Of a stretch of DNA of 64,000 nucleotides, positions 51,902 to 60,915 are shown one piece after another; position 1 is the stretch's first letter; every line of letters begins with the position of its first letter. Made by a program: the position numbers and the translations under genes. Below the pieces are notes generated by a model. That model ran no database searches. It was not told the origin of the DNA and worked only from the letters and a program-made list of their open reading frames with translations. The stretch is from contig NZ_OY759744.1 of NCBI RefSeq assembly GCF_963662735.1, forward strand, positions 1,592,153-1,656,152, read 5' to 3'. Source of the DNA: an uncultured Methanoregula sp. (lineage in GTDB: Archaea > Halobacteriota > Methanomicrobia > Methanomicrobiales > Methanospirillaceae).

Positions 51902-52486
51902 TTACCCGGCCTGCCCGGCCAGGAATGCCTTCACGTGACCGCCCGCTGCCGTGAAAATTATCTGGACTACAAGGGCATTTGCAACCGCAGCCTCCACGAC
52001 CCTGAAAAGAAAACTCCCCGTAAATCCCGGCTGGGCTGCGATAATACCCGGGCTGAGCAGGAGAACCACCAGCAGGTACACAAGGCCGCTTGCCATCGTG
52101 GCCAGGAATGCCGCGGCAAACGGGGTTCCTGTACGGATCCTGCCTGCCAGGTACGCGAAGGCGAAGAAGCAGACAAGGATTCCCACGGGTTCGCTCACCA
52201 GGTTGGAGAACGCCATGAACCCCGCCGTCGTGGCAGCCTGCCCGCCAAGGATCGTTGCAACGTGCGCGGGATTTGAAAGGATGTTGAGAATCCCTGCAAT
52301 GATCCCGACCCCGATAACTTCTGCCAGGCGCAATGACACCGTCATGACAACGAGACAATAAGCCACGATGACAAACTCGATGCCGACCGGGATGGAGAAT
52401 GCCCCGGCAACGAATGGATACCCATAATTCAGGACCGCCCCGCAGGCGAGAATTGCGACAACAGCCAGTGCCTCCTTTGCATTCAT
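51902..52486 (-). CDS. ECF S-component-like membrane protein
   Basis: 194 residues with six hydrophobic segments and few charges, resembling substrate-capture (S) components of energy-coupling-factor transporters such as the tryptophan/thiamine group (N-terminal MNAKEALAVVAILACG, then GVGIIAGILNILSNPAHV). No EcfT or EcfA gene is close, so it would have to use a shared module or work alone. The ATG at 52486 begins the first helix; the longer frame upstream is not protein-like. Confidence 0.6.
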   Translation of the reverse strand: MNAKEALAVVAILACGAVLNYGYPFVAGAFSIPVGIEFVIVAYCLVVMTVSLRLAEVIGVGIIAGILNILSNPAHVATILGGQAATTAGFMAFSNLVSEPVGILVCFFAFAYLAGRIRTGTPFAAAFLATMASGLVYLLVVLLLSPGIIAAQPGFTGSFLFRVVEAAVANALVVQIIFTAAGGHVKAFLAGQAG

Positions 52487-52688
52487 GATCTCTCTCCTTA
52501 CGATCATATCCGGTTTCGGATGGTTAAAAAACCCGGTCCTGGTGTAATGCGATTGTGTGCCGGGAATGATACGGAATTGTGCAGGTTCCGGGTGGGCCGG
52601 AAGGTAAAACACGGTCCTGCCGGGACGGGTACGGATCTTTTGCCTCAAGTTGCCGGATTAATTAACCTCCAGAGATAACCGGTACAGC

Positions 52689-53159
52689 ATGAGCACCGAG
52701 ATCCCCTGGGACAAATCAAGGATGGAGTGGAAACCGGTTGACATGACGGTCGTGTATAACGGGAACGGGGAGTTCACCGCCCGCACCTCGTCGGGGATCA
52801 CATACGCCATGGAAGCCCCGGTCGGCATGGGCGGGCACGGGAAGGTGCCCAACCCCATCCAGTATCTTGTCGGCTCGCTGGGCGGCTGCGTTGGCGTGAA
52901 GATCATCCTTGCCCTGTCGGACAACGGCATTATTCCGGAGGAGCTGACGATCGGTATCCACGGGACCCGCAAAAAGACCATGCCGGCATTTTTCGATACG
53001 GTCCATCTCACGATAACGCTCCGGGCCGATGCGGACGAGGCGATGGTATCGGATATCATCGAACAGACCCTGACCCGTCTCTGCCCTATCGCAGCAATGT
53101 TCGCCGAGGTTGGGGAAGTGACCGCGGAACACCGGATTACCAGAACCTCATCCGGATAA
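52689..53159 (+). CDS. OsmC-family protein
   Basis: 156-residue OsmC/Ohr fold protein, a thiol peroxidase family reducing organic hydroperoxides. Both conserved Cys positions are visible: GSLGGCVGVKIILAL (about 57-71) and RLCPIAAMF (about 135-143), plus the strand EAPVGMGGHGKVPNPIQYLVG. Starts with MSTEIPWDKS after an AT-rich promoter with ACCTCC-like sequence. A strong hairpin at 53207-53231 follows the gene. Confidence 0.87.
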   Translation: MSTEIPWDKSRMEWKPVDMTVVYNGNGEFTARTSSGITYAMEAPVGMGGHGKVPNPIQYLVGSLGGCVGVKIILALSDNGIIPEELTIGIHGTRKKTMPAFFDTVHLTITLRADADEAMVSDIIEQTLTRLCPIAAMFAEVGEVTAEHRITRTSSG

Positions 53160-53206
53160 CCATGCGTCGGGATGTTTGAAGCCCTGCACCAGCGCGGTAT
53201 GGCATC

Positions 53207-53231
53207 GCGGGAGAGGGGTGCTCTCTCCCGC
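53207..53231 (+). terminator. Strong hairpin downstream of osmC-like gene
   Basis: GCGGGAGAG (53207-53215) pairs perfectly with CTCTCCCGC (53223-53231) around a 7-base loop, 47 bases after the stop. No T-run follows, so it may be an RNA 3'-end stabiliser rather than a terminator. Confidence 0.4.
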
Positions 53232-53364
53232 AGGCAGGCGCTTTGGGATCCGATTCCGCGAGTTATGACCGTTAACGGTGGTTCCGGTCGGAAATAACCC
53301 GCAAATGATTACATTCTTTTCAACAGGATTATTTACTGCCGAAGGAAACGTTTTAGAGATTTTT

Positions 53365-53862
53365 ATGAAAAAATCGTATGCAATTATTCTCGCCGGTTTC
53401 ATCTGTATCCTGATGATCGCAGCCGGCTGTACAAGCACTTCCGGTACAACACCGGTAACAACAACCCCCGCCGCCACAACCGCAGCGGTGACACCGTCAG
53501 TCCCGGCAACCGCGGCAACGGCAGCACCTTTGGTAACCCCCTCATGGTCAGGAACCTGGAATACGACGTACACCTCCTCGGACAATACCGGCGCGGTAGT
53601 CGATGTCCTTTCCCTTACCCAGAACGGGTCATCGGTGACAGGGACCTATAACAACGGTATCGGCCTGGTCAATGCTACCGGACAGGGAGGACGGCTTACC
53701 GGCAGCTGGTCCGACAGCGACAAGAACGGGAAGTATATCGGGCTGTTCGAATTTGTACGATCAGCAGATGACAAATCGTTCACCGGCAAATGGGTTTACA
53801 CATCCGAATCTGACACAACGCTCGGTAATTCAACGAAAACCTGGAACGGTGTCAGGATATAA
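53365..53862 (+). CDS. Small surface lipoprotein, 165 aa
   Basis: Signal with lipobox AAGC (Cys20) after MKKSYAIILAGFICILMI, a Thr/Pro/Ala-rich tether (about 22-55), then a beta-rich domain (about 58-165) with WNTTYTSSDNTGAVVDVLSL, GSSVTGTYNNGIG and FTGKWVYTSESD, a pattern like small lipocalin-type or DUF lipoproteins. The ATG at 53365 fits the signal peptide. Function unknown. Confidence 0.7.
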   Translation: MKKSYAIILAGFICILMIAAGCTSTSGTTPVTTTPAATTAAVTPSVPATAATAAPLVTPSWSGTWNTTYTSSDNTGAVVDVLSLTQNGSSVTGTYNNGIGLVNATGQGGRLTGSWSDSDKNGKYIGLFEFVRSADDKSFTGKWVYTSESDTTLGNSTKTWNGVRI

Positions 53863-54051
53863 TGTTCCGGCCAGGAGCCGGTATCATTGAACTTTTTTTT
53901 AAACATCATTACAAAAATCAATAATTTCTGCATCATTTGATTGATAAACCCCCCCGTATCTTATCTCACGTCCTCTTCCGCATACCTTCATTTCCCTCAA
54001 GAAGAAACCTGTAAGATACCTGTTGTCCGGGGGAATCCGGAGAAAAGCATT

Positions 54052-54070
54052 CTCCTGATCTTATCAGGAG
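54052..54070. promoter_or_regulatory. 8-bp inverted repeat upstream of the ICMT-like gene
   Basis: CTCCTGAT-CTT-ATCAGGAG, a perfect inverted repeat 40 bases before the ATG at 54110; candidate operator or mRNA leader hairpin. Confidence 0.35.
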
Positions 54071-54109
54071 CAAATCCAGATACCCCCGGCGAAAACGAAA
54101 GGAGATATC

Positions 54110-54679
54110 ATGCAAATCCTCACCGTACCGATCGCCCTCATCTGGATCCTGTTCTTTGCCTACTGGCTCATCTCCGCACTGGGGAACCGGTCGCCGTTCA
54201 AGCGCAGGCCGTCCCGCATATCGTTCCTCACCTACTCGGCAGTGCCGGTAATTATCTGCGTGTTTCTCGCCGGGAAGTTTGCACCCTGGCTTCTCGTGAA
54301 CCGGTTCCTTCCCGACAACCTTTTCCTGGCCATTGCCGGCCTGCTCATCACCCTCGGGGGCCTGGGATTTGCGGTCTGGGCCAGGCTGCATCTCGGGAAG
54401 AACTGGAGCGGGCTTCCCGCCATCCGGGAGAATCATACCATCACCCGCACCGGGCCGTACGGCATAGTCCGTCACCCGATTTACACCGGGATTCTTATCG
54501 GAGAACTCGGGACAACCCTTGCCATGGGGTACCTGTCCGGGGTCTTTTTCTTCTTCGCGATCCTCGCGGTCTTTCTTGTAAAAATCCGGTTTGAAGAGAC
54601 CATTCTGCTGGAAGAATTCGGCGAGGAGTACGCCCGGTACATGCGCGAAGTAAAAGCGCTGATACCGTTTGTGATCTGA
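54110..54679 (+). CDS. Isoprenylcysteine carboxyl methyltransferase-family protein
   Basis: 189-residue membrane protein with about five helices and the ICMT/PEMT C-terminal signature: RLHLGKNWSGLP, then RTGPYGIVRHPIYTGIL (about 117-133; Arg-His-Pro-x-Tyr) and EETILLEEFGEEYARYM. These bind SAM and the methyl acceptor in the family. In archaea the substrates are unknown, perhaps isoprenoid or lipid groups. The ribosome site AAGGAGAT precedes the ATG. Confidence 0.88.
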   Translation: MQILTVPIALIWILFFAYWLISALGNRSPFKRRPSRISFLTYSAVPVIICVFLAGKFAPWLLVNRFLPDNLFLAIAGLLITLGGLGFAVWARLHLGKNWSGLPAIRENHTITRTGPYGIVRHPIYTGILIGELGTTLAMGYLSGVFFFFAILAVFLVKIRFEETILLEEFGEEYARYMREVKALIPFVI

Positions 54680-54721
54680 GTATCACGCACAAAAACCTGC
54701 AGGATTGCTCCCGTTCAGGTT

Positions 54722-54752
54722 CAAAAAAGGTGTCCGGGAATTCCCCGGACAC
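54722..54752 (-). terminator. Hairpin plus T-run ending the 5'-nucleotidase transcript
   Basis: GTGTCCGGG (54730-54738) and CCCGGACAC (54744-54752) form a 9-pair stem with an AATTC loop; on the minus strand it is followed by six T (plus-strand A-run 54723-54728). It lies between convergent stops at 54679 and 54804. Confidence 0.6.
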
Positions 54753-54803
54753 TGGTCCCGTGCGGTCCCGTGGTGCGGATAACCGGCAGGGTATCTGCCC
54801 GGT

Positions 54804-56561
54804 TCAGGTAATCCTTTGTACTCTCCCATCGACCGTCACGTTCACCGGCTGCGGCAATGATCCGAAGTACGTTACCAGGGCGTTGACATCGCCCGGTCCG
54901 TAAGTCATATTCGTTCCCTGGGCAAATGTTGTGTAACCATCCCCGCCCATGGCAAGGAACCCGACCGTGGAAATGCTGTACAATGTTTTCGGGTTTAACG
55001 GAACACCGTTGATATTCACGCTTGTCACCCGGCTGCCCGCGGGTTGCGATGCATTCCATGTATAGGTAATTCCCGAGACAATGAGATTGCTCTGGGGAAC
55101 CGGCTCCTGCCACTGCCGTTCAAGGACCTGCCGGATCTGTTCGCCCGACAGGGTCATCGACATGACAATGCCGGCGGCCGGCTGGACTGCGTACAGGTTG
55201 CCCCAGGTAACGGGTCCCCGGGACAGGTCTGCCTGGATGTCACCCGCGGTCTCGAATCCTGCATCGGTCTTCATCGCAGCCCGCTCCCCGTCAGCAACCA
55301 GGTCCCCCAGAGCCGACTCCCCGGCATTGTTCTGTGCCCGGGTAATATTCATGGCAGCAACGCCGATCACCTGGTTCATCATCGGCCTGACTGCTGCTTC
55401 CTCCGCGGCAAGGAGTGCCGTGGCATTGGGATCCGGGCTGGTGCCGGGATACTGATCGGCATAGGTCGGGATGATCTCTGCGGAATACCCCACGATATCC
55501 CCGCTCGCCTTGTCGATGGTGAGATCGATGCTGGCAAATCCCCTGCTGTACATGAATGCCTGCGTAACGAGCACGGGTTTCTGGCCGGCATTGAGCAGGT
55601 AGGTGTTGGTAAACTCGTGGGTATGGGCCGAGAGCACTACGTCGATATCGCGGTCGAGCCGGGGAATAATCTGGGTTACGCGCCCGTTCACGGTCCCGTT
55701 CACCGTTGTCGGTCCGTTATACGGAACCTGGTTCCCGCCTTCGTGCAGGAGGACAACGATCGCATGAACCCCTTTCTTCTGAATTTCCGGAATATACCGG
55801 TTTATGGAATCGGCCTCGTCCAGGAACGTCACGCCCCCGACATTGGCAGGGCTCTGGAGCTGGGGCGTGGTCTTCGTATCTGCACCGATGAATGCGACTG
55901 TAACGCCACCGATGTTTCGCAGGGTATAGGGCGGAACGATTGGCGTATTGTTGGCAGTCCAGACTACATTTGAAGAAACGTAACCTATTTTTGCGCCGGG
56001 ATACGGGTTGACGATATGGGTGATATTCGTCTCCCCGTTCCCTCCGTTAATCATCCGCATCAGTTCCGGTACCCCGTTATCGAACTCCTGGTTCCCCAGC
56101 GTTGCAACCATGTTGCAGGAAGCATTGGGGGCGTTCGATCCGATGGTGCAGTACTGGTTTGCATAACTGTTGAAAAACAGCATTGATGGTTCGTCCAGGA
56201 GCAGGCCGGACTCCGGGGGCGATCCCCCGATCACATCCCCGGGCAGGACAATGAGGGTGCCATCTGCATTCGCAGACGCCAGGCTGGAGTTGAGATAGGA
56301 AGCCAGTACCGGGGCACTCCCGACCGGGCGGTTGTTCATTGTCTGTCCCGGGACCATGTGCCCATGGAAATCGTTCACCGCGAGAATTTTTACATGAACG
56401 GTTGCGTTTGCCTGCGATACCGGAACGGGTCCTGAAAAATTCCAGAAGAGTACGATCGCTGCCAGTATGAGAACGCAGAAGATGCAGATGCCTGATTGAA
56501 TCTGCCGCTTGGTAGGGAAGTCCTGCCGGGAATCGGGTGCCATGATAATGGATAGTTGCAT
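54804..56561 (-). CDS. Surface 5'-nucleotidase / 2',3'-cyclic phosphodiesterase (UshA-like)
   Basis: 585 residues. An N-terminal membrane helix (about 25-45) exports and anchors it. The calcineurin-like metallophosphatase domain (about 50-350) has the metal motifs VNDFHGHMVP, LPGDVIGG, TLGNQEFD and SAHTHEF; the C-terminal 5'-nucleotidase substrate domain (about 385-585) has NNAGESALGDLVADG and FLAMGGDGYTTFAQG. Acts on extracellular nucleotides, releasing phosphate. Start at 56561; ATG 56543 is an alternative. Confidence 0.9.
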   Translation of the reverse strand: MQLSIIMAPDSRQDFPTKRQIQSGICIFCVLILAAIVLFWNFSGPVPVSQANATVHVKILAVNDFHGHMVPGQTMNNRPVGSAPVLASYLNSSLASANADGTLIVLPGDVIGGSPPESGLLLDEPSMLFFNSYANQYCTIGSNAPNASCNMVATLGNQEFDNGVPELMRMINGGNGETNITHIVNPYPGAKIGYVSSNVVWTANNTPIVPPYTLRNIGGVTVAFIGADTKTTPQLQSPANVGGVTFLDEADSINRYIPEIQKKGVHAIVVLLHEGGNQVPYNGPTTVNGTVNGRVTQIIPRLDRDIDVVLSAHTHEFTNTYLLNAGQKPVLVTQAFMYSRGFASIDLTIDKASGDIVGYSAEIIPTYADQYPGTSPDPNATALLAAEEAAVRPMMNQVIGVAAMNITRAQNNAGESALGDLVADGERAAMKTDAGFETAGDIQADLSRGPVTWGNLYAVQPAAGIVMSMTLSGEQIRQVLERQWQEPVPQSNLIVSGITYTWNASQPAGSRVTSVNINGVPLNPKTLYSISTVGFLAMGGDGYTTFAQGTNMTYGPGDVNALVTYFGSLPQPVNVTVDGRVQRIT

Positions 56562-56795
56562 ATGCGATCATTTAACGGTTGAGTTTTTCTCTGAACTAAA
56601 CGGGCCCTGCTGCAGCCTGTCTGCGGGGATATCGGATGCCCGGAGGCCGCTATGGGTGAAATGTGATCAGGAGGTTGGTCAGCACGTTATGGCGGAATTT
56701 TTTCAACCGGAACATGAGTGTTTTGATAAATGGGACGCACCGGGGGTATCGAAGATGAGTAATTTATTCAAGGGATGATGGTTGAACCTGCCCGT

Positions 56796-57863
56796 TTAAC
56801 CGGTCCTGCTGTACTGCTGGGTAAAGAACACCATGTGCTCATCAGCATAACAGGCCGAATCGCACCGGAGAGAAAATTCCGGGCCAAGCACTTCTGCAAA
56901 AAGATCTTGCCACTGGTTTCGCTGCATGTGGTAATCGCTCCTGGTACCCCGGGGCTCGCTTAAGATGGAGACAACTTCGGTCATCAGGAACATATCGATG
57001 CATTCGTTGACCACTTCCACCGGCGCATCGTGGGCATAGATGCAGTCAAAGATCCGGCCATAGAAACTGTATACCACGAGGGCAAGTGCGGGTGAGAACC
57101 GGTCGGGCGTATCGATGTCTGCATCCATCTCGAAAAGAAGGAAGTGATCGATCCAGGGCCGGAGCCGGGCGAGATGGATGCGTTTGTCTTCGAGCGGCAT
57201 ATGATGGTAGGCAAGCGAACTCATCGCGATATCGATCTTCCGGTCGATCCTGCCGGAACATTCCTGGATCCTGCAGATCTCGATCCTGATGGGGACATCC
57301 GGGAATGCAGCCCGGATGGTATTTTCTGCAAGCGCAGCCATGGCAGGTGACGGGTCCACGAGCAGAATCTCGCTGATGCCCGGGATCTTCCGGCATTCAA
57401 GCAGGTGGGTTAAGACCGCTACAGTAAGCGCCCCGTTGCCGCAGCCGATATCCATGAACCGGACCGGGTGATCGAAGACCGGCAGCGACTCCCCGCAGTG
57501 CCGGACAAACTCCTTTCGTGCCCTGCTCATGAACGGGACGGTGGTGAAATGGATGAACGGCCGGGGGTCTTCAAAAACCTGGGCAGGCTTCACAAACTCG
57601 TTCTTGTACCGTTCCAGGAACCCGAGAAGGAATGCAAGGCCAAAGAGCCCGTCCTCCTCTTCGAGGACTGCGGATTTTACCCATGCAACGGCCTGTTCCC
57701 CGGCACCGTTTGTGGCAAGGAATGTCGCGATGTAAAAGTGAAATGCCGGCACCAGCCCCTGCCGGATCCTGGTATCATAACTGCGGGGTCCGGAATTTTC
57801 CTGGAGAATCTCATCCGCGTACGCTCTCCATTCCTGTTGTTCCCGGTCTGAAAGGAAAAGCAT
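56796..57863 (-). CDS. SAM-dependent methyltransferase, two-domain
   Basis: About 355 residues. A helical N-terminal region (about 1-125) precedes a Rossmann methyltransferase domain: motif I FMDIGCGNGALTVAV, acidic residue in ILLVDPSPA, then IDIAMSSLAYHHMPLEDK and LFEMDAD. The helical cap plus this domain resembles O-methyltransferase-like or class I enzymes with a dimerisation domain; the acceptor is unknown. The ATG at 57863 has CAGGGA upstream; an in-frame GTG at 57920 would add 19 residues. Confidence 0.85.
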   Translation of the reverse strand: MLFLSDREQQEWRAYADEILQENSGPRSYDTRIRQGLVPAFHFYIATFLATNGAGEQAVAWVKSAVLEEEDGLFGLAFLLGFLERYKNEFVKPAQVFEDPRPFIHFTTVPFMSRARKEFVRHCGESLPVFDHPVRFMDIGCGNGALTVAVLTHLLECRKIPGISEILLVDPSPAMAALAENTIRAAFPDVPIRIEICRIQECSGRIDRKIDIAMSSLAYHHMPLEDKRIHLARLRPWIDHFLLFEMDADIDTPDRFSPALALVVYSFYGRIFDCIYAHDAPVEVVNECIDMFLMTEVVSILSEPRGTRSDYHMQRNQWQDLFAEVLGPEFSLRCDSACYADEHMVFFTQQYSRTG

Positions 57864-58051
57864 GGATTCCCTGAATCTGTTGCGGGGCAGCGGCAAAAAG
57901 CCTGCCTTAGTCCCGGGCACGGACCAGAAGAAGCCGGCATGAAACTATGCACTTTAATTATGTATGGTCTCATATTTTTCCCGGACAGGCCGCAGTATTG
58001 GGAGATGCCGGCAGCGGACCTCCCCGACCTCCTGCGGGACTGGAGAATATC

Positions 58052-58795
58052 ATGGACAGATCCTCAAATCCGGCATTCCGGGACGACCTTTTTAATGATC
58101 GCGAGTGTAACGGCACGGGAACGCCGATGACCATCCGGGGAACGATCGACAAGACGCTCTTCCTCCTCTTCATTGTCGTGGTCTCTGCAGTAGTTGCCTG
58201 GACGTATCTCCCCAATTCAGTCCCCCTTGTTCTCGGGGCGGTTGTCGGTGCGTTTGCTGTCGGATTCCTCACATCCTTCAGGACGACGTTGTCGCCTTTC
58301 ACCGCGCCGGTCTTTGCCATCCTGGAAGGTATTTTTCTCGGGGCATTTTCCGGGTGGATGAATACCCTTTATCCAGGCATTGTCGTACAGGCTGTGGCCC
58401 TGACGTTTTGCGTCTTTCTCATCGTTCTCCTTATCTTCCGGGCACGCATAATCCGCGTCACCGGGAAATTCAAAATTATCGTGATCGGGGCAATGGGGGC
58501 AATCGCGCTTCTCTATATCGCCAATATCGTTCTCACTTTTTTCAGAATGCCCCTCGGGTTCATCAGCGAAGGCGGCTGGCCCGGTGTCGCGTTTTCGCTT
58601 GTCGTGGTTTTTGTTGCTTCACTCTGTCTTGTTCTTGATTTCGATTATATCGAGAAGAGCGTTGAGTATGGCCTGCCGAAGCGCAATGAATGGTATGCCT
58701 CGTTCACTCTTATCGTCACGCTGGTCTGGATGTACCTCGAGATCCTCCGGCTTCTCGTAAAACTGCGGGAATCTGTGCCGGAATCCGGTACCTGA
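58052..58795 (+). CDS. Bax inhibitor-1/YccA-family membrane protein
   Basis: 247 residues with seven hydrophobic segments. The N-terminus RSSNPAFRDDLF and the C-terminal YIEKSVEYGLPKRNEWYASF followed by WMYLEILRLL match the YccA-like branch of the BI-1 (TMBIM) family, whose bacterial member YetJ is a pH-sensitive calcium leak channel. The ATG at 58052 is chosen since NPAFRDD is the typical N-terminal motif. Divergent from the methyltransferase at 57863. Confidence 0.88.
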   Translation: MDRSSNPAFRDDLFNDRECNGTGTPMTIRGTIDKTLFLLFIVVVSAVVAWTYLPNSVPLVLGAVVGAFAVGFLTSFRTTLSPFTAPVFAILEGIFLGAFSGWMNTLYPGIVVQAVALTFCVFLIVLLIFRARIIRVTGKFKIIVIGAMGAIALLYIANIVLTFFRMPLGFISEGGWPGVAFSLVVVFVASLCLVLDFDYIEKSVEYGLPKRNEWYASFTLIVTLVWMYLEILRLLVKLRESVPESGT

Positions 58796-58873
58796 CTTCA
58801 TTTGAACCGCCGACCGGGCCCGTATAACCGGGTAATTAATTTTCTCTGGCCACAAACCCACGAGATTCCTGCA

Positions 58874-59707
58874 TTACCGGTGCGTTTTCTTTGCCCCGAA
58901 TGTACCAAATTTCCCGATGGTCTTACTTCCCTTCTTGACATCCGCTTTCGCAATAGTCCCCGATCTCTTACCCGAGCCTTCCGTCTGCCCGGGCTGACCT
59001 TTATTCCTCCGGGAGGTTTGTTGCGATCGGTCACTTCCGGATTTTCTTTCCGGCCGTGAACCTTCGGATCTTCGCGGAGCGTGTTCGGGTCTTCTCTCCG
59101 GTCTGTCGCCATCAGTTCTTCTGGGTGATCGTTCCGGTCTTCTTTCCTGTCGCGGACCTTCGGATCTCCGCGGAACGTGTTCGGGTCTTCTCTCCGGTCT
59201 GTCGCCATCAGTTCTTCTGGGTGATCGTTCCGGTCTTCTTTCCTGTCGAGGTCCTTCGGATCTTCGCGGAGTGTGTTCGGGTCTTCTCTCCGGGCTGGTA
59301 CCATCCGCTCTTCTTGGCGGTCGTTCCGGTTTTCTTTCCTGTCGCGGACCATCGGATCTCCGTGGAGCATGTTCCGGTCTTCTCTCCGGTTTTTCACCTT
59401 CCGTTCTTCTGGGTGGTCGTTCAGATTTTCTTTCTGATCGCGGACCATCGGATCTTTGCGGAGCGTGTTCCGGCCTTCTCTCCGGTCTGTCACCTTCCGG
59501 TCTATCACCTTCCGGTCTTCTTGCTGGTCGTTCCGGTTTTCTTTCCGGCCGAGGCCCACTCGTTCTCTGAGGAGCCCGTCCTGGTTTTCTCTCCAACCGT
59601 TCCACTGCCTTTTTCTGTTGTGCACGGTCGGTCTTGTTCATGGGGCGTTTTCCCCTTTTACGCCCTGAACGGGGTTTATTGGATTGGTGCTGGGACCCGG
59701 TTGCCAT
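58874..59707 (-). CDS. Very basic low-complexity protein built from 32-residue repeats
   Basis: 277 residues dominated by Arg, Pro and Glu. The unit RPERRPEHxPRRSEGPRQER plus RPERSPRRTDGD (32 residues, 96 bp) is repeated about five times between a Lys/Arg-rich head (KPRSGRKRGKRPMNKTDRAQ) and a Gly/Lys tail ending KTIGKFGTFGAKKTHR. Intrinsically disordered; probably an RNA- or DNA-binding protein. GGGAG 7 bases before ATG 59707 supports this frame. Because 96 is divisible by 3, two other frames are also open through the repeats, so some uncertainty remains. Confidence 0.65.
   Translation of the reverse strand: MATGSQHQSNKPRSGRKRGKRPMNKTDRAQQKKAVERLERKPGRAPQRTSGPRPERKPERPARRPEGDRPEGDRPERRPEHAPQRSDGPRSERKSERPPRRTEGEKPERRPEHAPRRSDGPRQERKPERPPRRADGTSPERRPEHTPRRSEGPRQERRPERSPRRTDGDRPERRPEHVPRRSEGPRQERRPERSPRRTDGDRPERRPEHAPRRSEGSRPERKSGSDRSQQTSRRNKGQPGQTEGSGKRSGTIAKADVKKGSKTIGKFGTFGAKKTHR
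59050..59560. repeat. 96-bp tandem repeat, about five copies
   Basis: The anchor GTGTTC or close variants recurs at 59081, 59177, 59273, about 59369 and 59465, exactly 96 bases apart. The copies differ by scattered substitutions; neighbouring copies 59081 and 59177 are almost identical. It is coding (see 58874-59707). Confidence 0.85.
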
Positions 59708-60029
59708 GTAGATTACTCCCGATGATGATTGTGTGTTACTCTCGTTGCACTGCCAAAAAGGTTCTGGTCGTGTATACATGGAATTCATCTTTAAAATAAC
59801 AGGCACCTGTTCCGGGAGTTTTTACGCAGGACCTTGCTTTTATCGGTCCATGAATGCCGAACCTCTTATGTTCCTCCGGTAATCGTATCGCTCAACCCGG
59901 GCTGACGTACCTTTTTATCAATCGCTGACAAAACAACCGATTAAAGCCAGGGACTCCGGCATTATCTCATGAGAAAACCGGTGCATGGACTGAATCAATA
60001 AATCGGGAAAAAACGGAGAGGATCGAGAG
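59708..60029. other. 322-base divergent spacer, no gene
   Basis: Upstream DNA of the basic repeat protein (left) and the DUF169 gene (right). A GGAGAGG site lies at 60017-60023 for the latter. No other structure recognised. Confidence 0.4.
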
Positions 60030-60863
60030 ATGTTACCCAAAAGTGAAATTGCGAAGGCTGCCGGGATCACGCTGAACCCCGTAGCCATTGTATGGACCGG
60101 AAAAAAACCCGAAAAAGCCCTTGAGTTTAAACCGGGCGTCTGGAGCTGCACCATGTGGCTGTTTGCCAAGGTTGCACGGGAAGGGAGAACCTCGGTCTTT
60201 TCCCGGGATACGACTACCTGCTCCGGGGGAGCAATGGGTCTTGGGTTCGGGCGGCCGCTGAAGAAGCATGCAGCCCGGACCGAGGAGGGGTTCGGCTCGT
60301 TCCTCTCCAACGGCCTTGAGGGAGCAGCGGACAGGAAGGCGTACGAGGCGATCATTACATCGAGCTTCGATTTCCGCCACAAAAAGATGCTGACGGAAGG
60401 GGAGCGTTTTTTCAAGAACCCGGCCATTACCCGGAACTTTCTTGCAAACCTTCCGGTGTACGATGCAAAGGACGGATTTATCGTGATGAAGCCTGTCCAT
60501 GAGGTTACGGATGGAGAGGATGTCCGGAGCATTGTCTTCGTTGCCAATGCCGACCAGATCGCCGCCCTTTCGATCCTCGCAAACTATGCGACCGGGAATA
60601 TCCGGGACGGTATCATCGTCGCTGCCGGTGCTGCAGGGTGCCAGGCCATGGGCGTCTGCACCTACGCTGAGGGCGAATCGGATCACCCCCGCGCTGTTGT
60701 CGGCCTCACCGATCTCTCGGCACGGAAGGCAGTCCGGACTACTCTGGGAAAAGATGTCCTCACCTTCTCCGTCCCGCTCGCGTTATACCTGGAGATGGAG
60801 CAGAACGTTTCCGGCAGTTTCCTTGAACTGGATCTCTGGAAGGAACTTCGGGGCTCGGAATAA
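60030..60863 (+). CDS. DUF169 family protein
   Basis: 277 residues matching DUF169, widespread in methanogens: GITLNPVAIVWTGKKP at the N-terminus, TTCSGGAMGLGFGRP near residue 68, GVCTYAE and VVGLTDLSARKAVR in the C-terminal half. Conserved Cys in the CSGG and GCQAMGVC segments could bind a metal or cofactor, but the function is unknown. The GGAGAGG site gives a clear start. Soluble. Confidence 0.88.
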   Translation: MLPKSEIAKAAGITLNPVAIVWTGKKPEKALEFKPGVWSCTMWLFAKVAREGRTSVFSRDTTTCSGGAMGLGFGRPLKKHAARTEEGFGSFLSNGLEGAADRKAYEAIITSSFDFRHKKMLTEGERFFKNPAITRNFLANLPVYDAKDGFIVMKPVHEVTDGEDVRSIVFVANADQIAALSILANYATGNIRDGIIVAAGAAGCQAMGVCTYAEGESDHPRAVVGLTDLSARKAVRTTLGKDVLTFSVPLALYLEMEQNVSGSFLELDLWKELRGSE

Positions 60864-60915
60864 AAAAAAGCGGCCGCGGGAAGATCCCGTGCCGGATTAT
60901 TTCCCTGGTGTTGGA

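Noticed and set aside
59050..59560. Possible CRISPR array
   Set aside because: Units are contiguous 96-bp repeats without unique spacers and are coding.
58798..59625. Second minus-strand frame through the same repeats
   Set aside because: Also open only because of the repeat. It lacks an upstream ribosome site, whereas the frame starting at 59707 has GGGAG at proper spacing; not fully excluded.
59715..59790. GATGATGA near 59720 as a C/D sRNA
   Set aside because: No D or D' box follows within a normal sRNA length.
59056..59799. Long plus-strand frame of 247 codons through the 96-bp repeats
   Set aside because: It exists because the repeat length is a multiple of three. Composition (Phe/Val/Ser-rich with recurring identical blocks) is not protein-like, and it has no ribosome site.
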